Positions 61,173 through 64,000 of a stretch of DNA of 64,000 nucleotides are shown piece after piece (within the stretch, counting starts at the first letter, position 1; each line of letters opens with the position of its first letter). The notes beneath the pieces were generated by a model, which searched no databases, was not told the DNA's origin, and saw only the letters and a list, made by a program, of their open reading frames with translations. Location: positions 124,001 to 188,000 of the forward strand of contig NZ_JAGGOG010000002.1 in NCBI RefSeq assembly GCF_018614655.1. The letters are read 5' to 3'. The stretch is from Pseudomonas fluorescens. Its GTDB lineage: Bacteria; Pseudomonadota; Gammaproteobacteria; Pseudomonadales; Pseudomonadaceae. Position numbers and translations under genes: made by a program.

Positions 61173-61193
61173 GTGTGTTCAACCTCTGATGGA

Positions 61194-61201
61194 TTGTTTT
61201 T
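61194..61201 (-). promoter_or_regulatory. Candidate Crc/Hfq motif ahead of hutTu
   Basis: On the minus strand AAAAACAA (consensus AANAAYAA), 21 bases before the hutTu ATG, close to the ribosome-binding region. Confidence 0.45.
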
Positions 61202-61218
61202 GTGTGCAACGCAAATCA

Positions 61219-61326
61219 AATGTGGGAGGGGCGGTGCGACGATTCGACTTGCTCGCGAAAGCGGACTATCCGTCAATACTTCTGTAACTGACCCACCGCA
61301 TTCGCGAGCAAGCCCGCTCCCACATT
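61219..61326. repeat. Hybrid REP doublet between hutU and hutTu
   Basis: The left arm is the subtype with the internal CGGTGCGACGATTCGA insertion; the right arm is the plain AGCAAGCCCGCTCCCACATT. The outer and inner parts still pair. It starts the gap after the hutU stop. Confidence 0.85.
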
Positions 61327-61328
61327 TG

Positions 61329-63002
61329 TTATTTGATCATCGGCAAGTTCAGGCCCTGCTCCTTGGCGCAATCAATGGCGATCTGGTAACCGGCATCGGC
61401 GTGACGCATCACGCCCGTGGCCGGGTCGTTGTGCAGCACGCGCGCAATACGCTCAGCCGCTTCGTCGGTACCGTCGCAGACAATCACCATGCCCGAGTGC
61501 TGCGAGAAGCCCATACCGACGCCGCCACCGTGGTGCAGCGAGACCCAGGTCGCGCCGCTGGCGGTGTTGAGCAAAGCGTTGAGCAGTGGCCAGTCGGACA
61601 CGGCATCAGAACCATCTTGCATGGATTCGGTTTCGCGGTTCGGGCTGGCTACGGAGCCGGAGTCCAAGTGGTCGCGACCGATCACCACCGGTGCCGACAA
61701 CTCACCGCTGCGCACCATTTCGTTGAATGCCAGGCCCAACTTGGCGCGCTGGCCCAGGCCAACCCAGCAGATCCGCGCCGGCAGACCCTGGAAGCTGATG
61801 CGCTCGCGAGCCATGTCCAGCCAGTTGTGCAGATGGGCATCGTCCGGGATCAGTTCTTTTACTTTAGCGTCAGTCTTGTAGATGTCTTGCGGGTCGCCCG
61901 ACAGTGCAGCCCAACGGAATGGGCCGATGCCACGGCAGAACAGTGGACGAATGTAAGCCGGAACGAAACCCGGGAAGTCGAATGCGTTTTCCACGCCTTC
62001 TTCTTGCGCCATCTGACGGATGTTGTTGCCGTAGTCGAACGTCGGTACGCCCATTTTCTGGAAGTCCAACATCGCTTTAACGTGCACGGCCATCGATTGC
62101 TTGGCGGCCTTGATCACGGCAGCCGGTTCGGTCTTGGCGCGCGCGCGGTATTGGTCCCAGGTCCAGCCGGCCGGCAGGTAACCATTGAGCGGGTCATGGG
62201 CGCTGGTCTGGTCGGTGACCATGTCCGGGCGCACGCCACGCTTGACCAGTTCCGGAAGGATTTCAGCGGCGTTACCGAGCAGAGCGATGGAGATTGCCTT
62301 GCCTTCCTTGGTGTATTTGTCGATGCGAGCCAGCGCGTCGTCGAGGTCGGTGGCCTGCTCATCGACATAGCGGCTGCTCAAGCGGAAATCGATACTGACC
62401 TGCTGGCATTCAATGTTCAGCGAGCACGCGCCGGCCAACGTGGCGGCCAGCGGCTGAGCGCCGCCCATGCCGCCCAGGCCGGCGGTCAGGACCCAGCGGC
62501 CCTTCAGATCACTGTTGTAGTGCTGACGACCGGCTTCGACGAAGGTTTCGTAGGTGCCCTGGACGATGCCTTGGCTACCGATGTAGATCCAGCTGCCGGC
62601 GGTCATCTGGCCGTACATGGCCAGGCCCTTGGCATCCAGCTCGTTGAAATGTTCCCAGCTGGCCCAGTGCGGTACCAGGTTGGAGTTGGCGATCAGCACA
62701 CGCGGGGCGTTGCTGTGGGTCTTGAACACGCCAACCGGCTTGCCGGATTGCACCAGCAGGGTTTCGTCGTCATTGAGGTTGGTCAGGCTTTCGACGATCT
62801 GGTCGTAGCATTCCCAGTTACGTGCCGCCCGGCCAATACCGCCGTACACCACCAATTCTTTCGGGTTCTCGGCCACTTGTGGGTCGAGGTTGTTCATCAG
62901 CATGCGCAGCGGCGCTTCGGTCAGCCAGCTTTTGGCGGTGAGCTTGTTGCCGCGAGCCGCGCGAATTTCCACGTCACGGTATTTTGTAGGCTTGGTAGTC
63001 AC
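61329..63002 (-). CDS. hutU: Urocanate hydratase (urocanase)
   Basis: Second step: converts urocanate to imidazolonepropionate with tightly bound NAD. The 557-residue protein has [19 protein letters not shown] for NAD binding, the catalytic Cys region [13 protein letters not shown], and the C-terminal [15 protein letters not shown]. The start is a GTG after GAGGAG. It is the first gene of the main hut operon, preceded by a sigma-54 element and a HutC operator. Confidence 0.97.
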   Translation of the reverse strand: MTTKPTKYRDVEIRAARGNKLTAKSWLTEAPLRMLMNNLDPQVAENPKELVVYGGIGRAARNWECYDQIVESLTNLNDDETLLVQSGKPVGVFKTHSNAPRVLIANSNLVPHWASWEHFNELDAKGLAMYGQMTAGSWIYIGSQGIVQGTYETFVEAGRQHYNSDLKGRWVLTAGLGGMGGAQPLAATLAGACSLNIECQQVSIDFRLSSRYVDEQATDLDDALARIDKYTKEGKAISIALLGNAAEILPELVKRGVRPDMVTDQTSAHDPLNGYLPAGWTWDQYRARAKTEPAAVIKAAKQSMAVHVKAMLDFQKMGVPTFDYGNNIRQMAQEEGVENAFDFPGFVPAYIRPLFCRGIGPFRWAALSGDPQDIYKTDAKVKELIPDDAHLHNWLDMARERISFQGLPARICWVGLGQRAKLGLAFNEMVRSGELSAPVVIGRDHLDSGSVASPNRETESMQDGSDAVSDWPLLNALLNTASGATWVSLHHGGGVGMGFSQHSGMVIVCDGTDEAAERIARVLHNDPATGVMRHADAGYQIAIDCAKEQGLNLPMIK

Positions 63003-63081
63003 GAAAAAAACTCCTCAACGCTATGCGCGAACATGATTGGTGCGAAGAGGATGTTCATGGACTCTTACGCACACATCTTTA

Positions 63082-63095
63082 CTTGTACATACAAG
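63082..63095 (-). promoter_or_regulatory. HutC operator at the hutU promoter
   Basis: CTTGTA-CA-TACAAG: perfect 6-bp inverted repeat with a 2-base centre, the consensus bound by HutC in Pseudomonas. It begins 5 bases downstream of the -12 GC, so it covers the expected start site. Confidence 0.85.
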
Positions 63096-63099
63096 CATA

Positions 63100-63115
63100 T
63101 GCAATCAAGCGGCCA
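63100..63115 (-). promoter_or_regulatory. Sigma-54 promoter of the hutU operon
   Basis: On the minus strand TGGCCGCTTGATTGCA: GG and GC separated by exactly 10 bases; TTGCA matches perfectly. It lies about 100 bases before the hutU GTG. Sigma-54/CbrAB-dependent control of hutU is known in SBW25. The rest of the 300-base gap (63116-63302) shows only the short palindrome listed next. Confidence 0.75.
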
Positions 63116-63116
63116 A

Positions 63117-63129
63117 CTTGCCTGGCAAG
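63117..63129. promoter_or_regulatory. Short palindrome directly upstream of the -24 element
   Basis: CTTGCC-T-GGCAAG is a perfect 6-bp inverted repeat that ends one base before the sigma-54 element. It could be an operator for an activator or repressor; no family assignment is possible. Confidence 0.35.
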
Positions 63130-63302
63130 GACTGAAGATTTTTTAGTGAGGGGTGTGAAAGCCTTTGAAATTAAGGCTTCGCGGCTTGATGAAATTTCTT
63201 ACAGCGGTTTTTTGAAGCGAGGGAGGCTTGTTACCAAGGCACAGTTTTGCGCCACGCTGGGGCGTTCGGTAACAAGTTGGTGCGGGGGTGGGGAAACAGA
63301 TT

Positions 63303-63884
63303 TCAGACCTTGTGATGATCAAATGTGGGAGCGGCGGTCAGTTCGATCACGCAGCATCGGCCGGTGACCGATACATCCAGCAAGCCAGTGTTACCGTTCA
63401 ATTGCAGGCAATCGTGGCGGCTCAACACTTCACCAAGCACGGCCACTTCATCCGCCACGCTGAACACCAACAGCGTCTGCGCTGCACTGAAGAAGCGCTG
63501 CGCCCCATCCATCCACTGCAACCGCGCCCGATAGCGTTGCGGCGAGTAAATCAGGTTGAAATCACGGATCGGCCCGCCCACCAACCGGCAGGACACTTGG
63601 CTTTCACCCTTGAACGGGAACGGATCCAGCGGTAACAGGCCACGCGTATCTTCGCCATCCACTGTCAGTATCATGCCCGCGCCTTGCAGCACGGTAATGA
63701 TCCGCTGGTACCCGGCAAAGCTTGAGAACCCACCTGATTCGGCAATGTCAGCAATCGACAGTCGCCAGCCAAAACCGTCCAGTCCCTCACCGGCATCGCG
63801 GGTGATTTCTTCGGTACTGCCGCCGCCGTTTTTCCACGGCATGCGCACGTAATCGGACGCGCGCCAGACTTTCACTTCACTCAT
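63303..63884 (-). CDS. hutD: HutD, conserved histidine-utilisation cupin
   Basis: The 193-residue protein starts MSEVKVWRASDYVRMPWKNGGGSTEEI, the HutD signature, and has a bicupin-like fold with FAGYQRIITVLQG. In SBW25 HutD limits hut expression and is needed for fitness; its biochemical action is not settled. It overlaps the hutC stop by four bases (ATGA). Its last about 10 codons (TAAPTFDHHKV) run through a REP-core remnant, so the C-terminus may have been extended by repeat insertion. Confidence 0.92.
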   Translation of the reverse strand: MSEVKVWRASDYVRMPWKNGGGSTEEITRDAGEGLDGFGWRLSIADIAESGGFSSFAGYQRIITVLQGAGMILTVDGEDTRGLLPLDPFPFKGESQVSCRLVGGPIRDFNLIYSPQRYRARLQWMDGAQRFFSAAQTLLVFSVADEVAVLGEVLSRHDCLQLNGNTGLLDVSVTGRCCVIELTAAPTFDHHKV

Positions 63885-64000
63885 TTACTGAAACGTCCTT
63901 CCAGGCTATGACGGGAACCGGGGTGGATCAAACGGGCGGCGGTCACTGGCTGGCGGCCGGACCACGTGCGACGGCGGATCAGCAGGCACGGCTCGCCGGT
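63881..64000 (-). CDS. hutC: Histidine utilisation repressor HutC, C-terminal end only
   Basis: The open frame enters from the window edge and reads TGEPCLLIRRRTWSGRQPVT to HSLEGRFSK before TGA (40 codons with stop). This is the end of the UTRA ligand-binding domain of GntR-family HutC, which senses urocanate and binds TTGTA-N2-TACAA operators. The hutC-hutD coupling (four-base overlap) is typical. Confidence 0.85.
   Translation of the reverse strand, partial: TGEPCLLIRRRTWSGRQPVTAARLIHPGSRHSLEGRFSK

Overview
The window is a gene-dense, GC-rich stretch of a Pseudomonas chromosome, most likely the P. fluorescens group. Three things point there: the gene order (aroKB-pilMNOPQ / ponA-maeB-rpmE-priA-argS-hslVU / phaC1ZC2D-phaFI / ubiEJB-hisIE-tatABC-rsmE / opgGH-dtd-pip / hut), the protein sequences, and many copies of the REP-type palindrome GTGGGAGCGGGCTTGCTCGCGA between genes. 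There are no tRNAs, rRNAs, transposases, prophage genes or CRISPR arrays; it is core chromosome.

Layout. 1-6914 (minus): a cut-off AAA ATPase/SPOR gene, aroB, aroK and the pilMNOPQ alignment-complex operon. That operon looks damaged: pilM has lost about 137 internal residues, pilP is frameshifted in a seven-base homopolymer, and pilQ lacks the N-terminal extension. 7134-20011: ponA, maeB, a secreted nuclease, rpmE, priA, argS, an FtsN-like SPOR gene, hslVU and a DUF971 gene. 20129-27377: the medium-chain-length PHA cluster, phaC1-phaZ-phaC2-phaD on plus, converging on phaI-phaF on minus, with a probable sigma-54 promoter and a Crc/Hfq-type motif at phaC1. 27521-33552: ubiE-ubiJ-ubiB (ubiquinone), hisI-hisE, tatABC and rsmE. 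33776-41420: two tandem chemoreceptors of the McpK/McpQ type, then a minus-strand amino-acid ABC transporter with two paralogous binding proteins. 41658-49796: opgGH (periplasmic glucans), dtd, pip, an HSL-type esterase and an orphan choline-type binding protein. 49980-64000 (minus): the histidine utilisation locus hutC-hutD, then hutU-hutTu-hutX-hutW-hutV-hutH1-hutH2-hutTh-hutI-hutG.

How the genes work together. The hut locus takes up histidine (HutXWV, HutTh) and urocanate (HutTu) and degrades them: HutH to urocanate, HutU to imidazolonepropionate, HutI to formiminoglutamate, and HutG for the formylglutamate step (the deiminase HutF would lie outside the window). A HutC-type operator lies directly downstream of a sigma-54 -24/-12 element ahead of hutU, so repression and activation converge on the start site. 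The second histidase-like gene, hutH1, lacks the Ala-Ser-Gly triad that forms the MIO cofactor. The pha cluster makes, coats and mobilises carbon-storage granules.

The most unusual points are the decayed pil operon, the MIO-less HutH1, the architecture of the hutU promoter, a terminator hairpin inside the nuclease signal-peptide codons, and three families of palindromic repeats placed in intercistronic gaps of otherwise continuous operons. I found no wholly new multigene system. All family calls are by reading sequence; no search was run.
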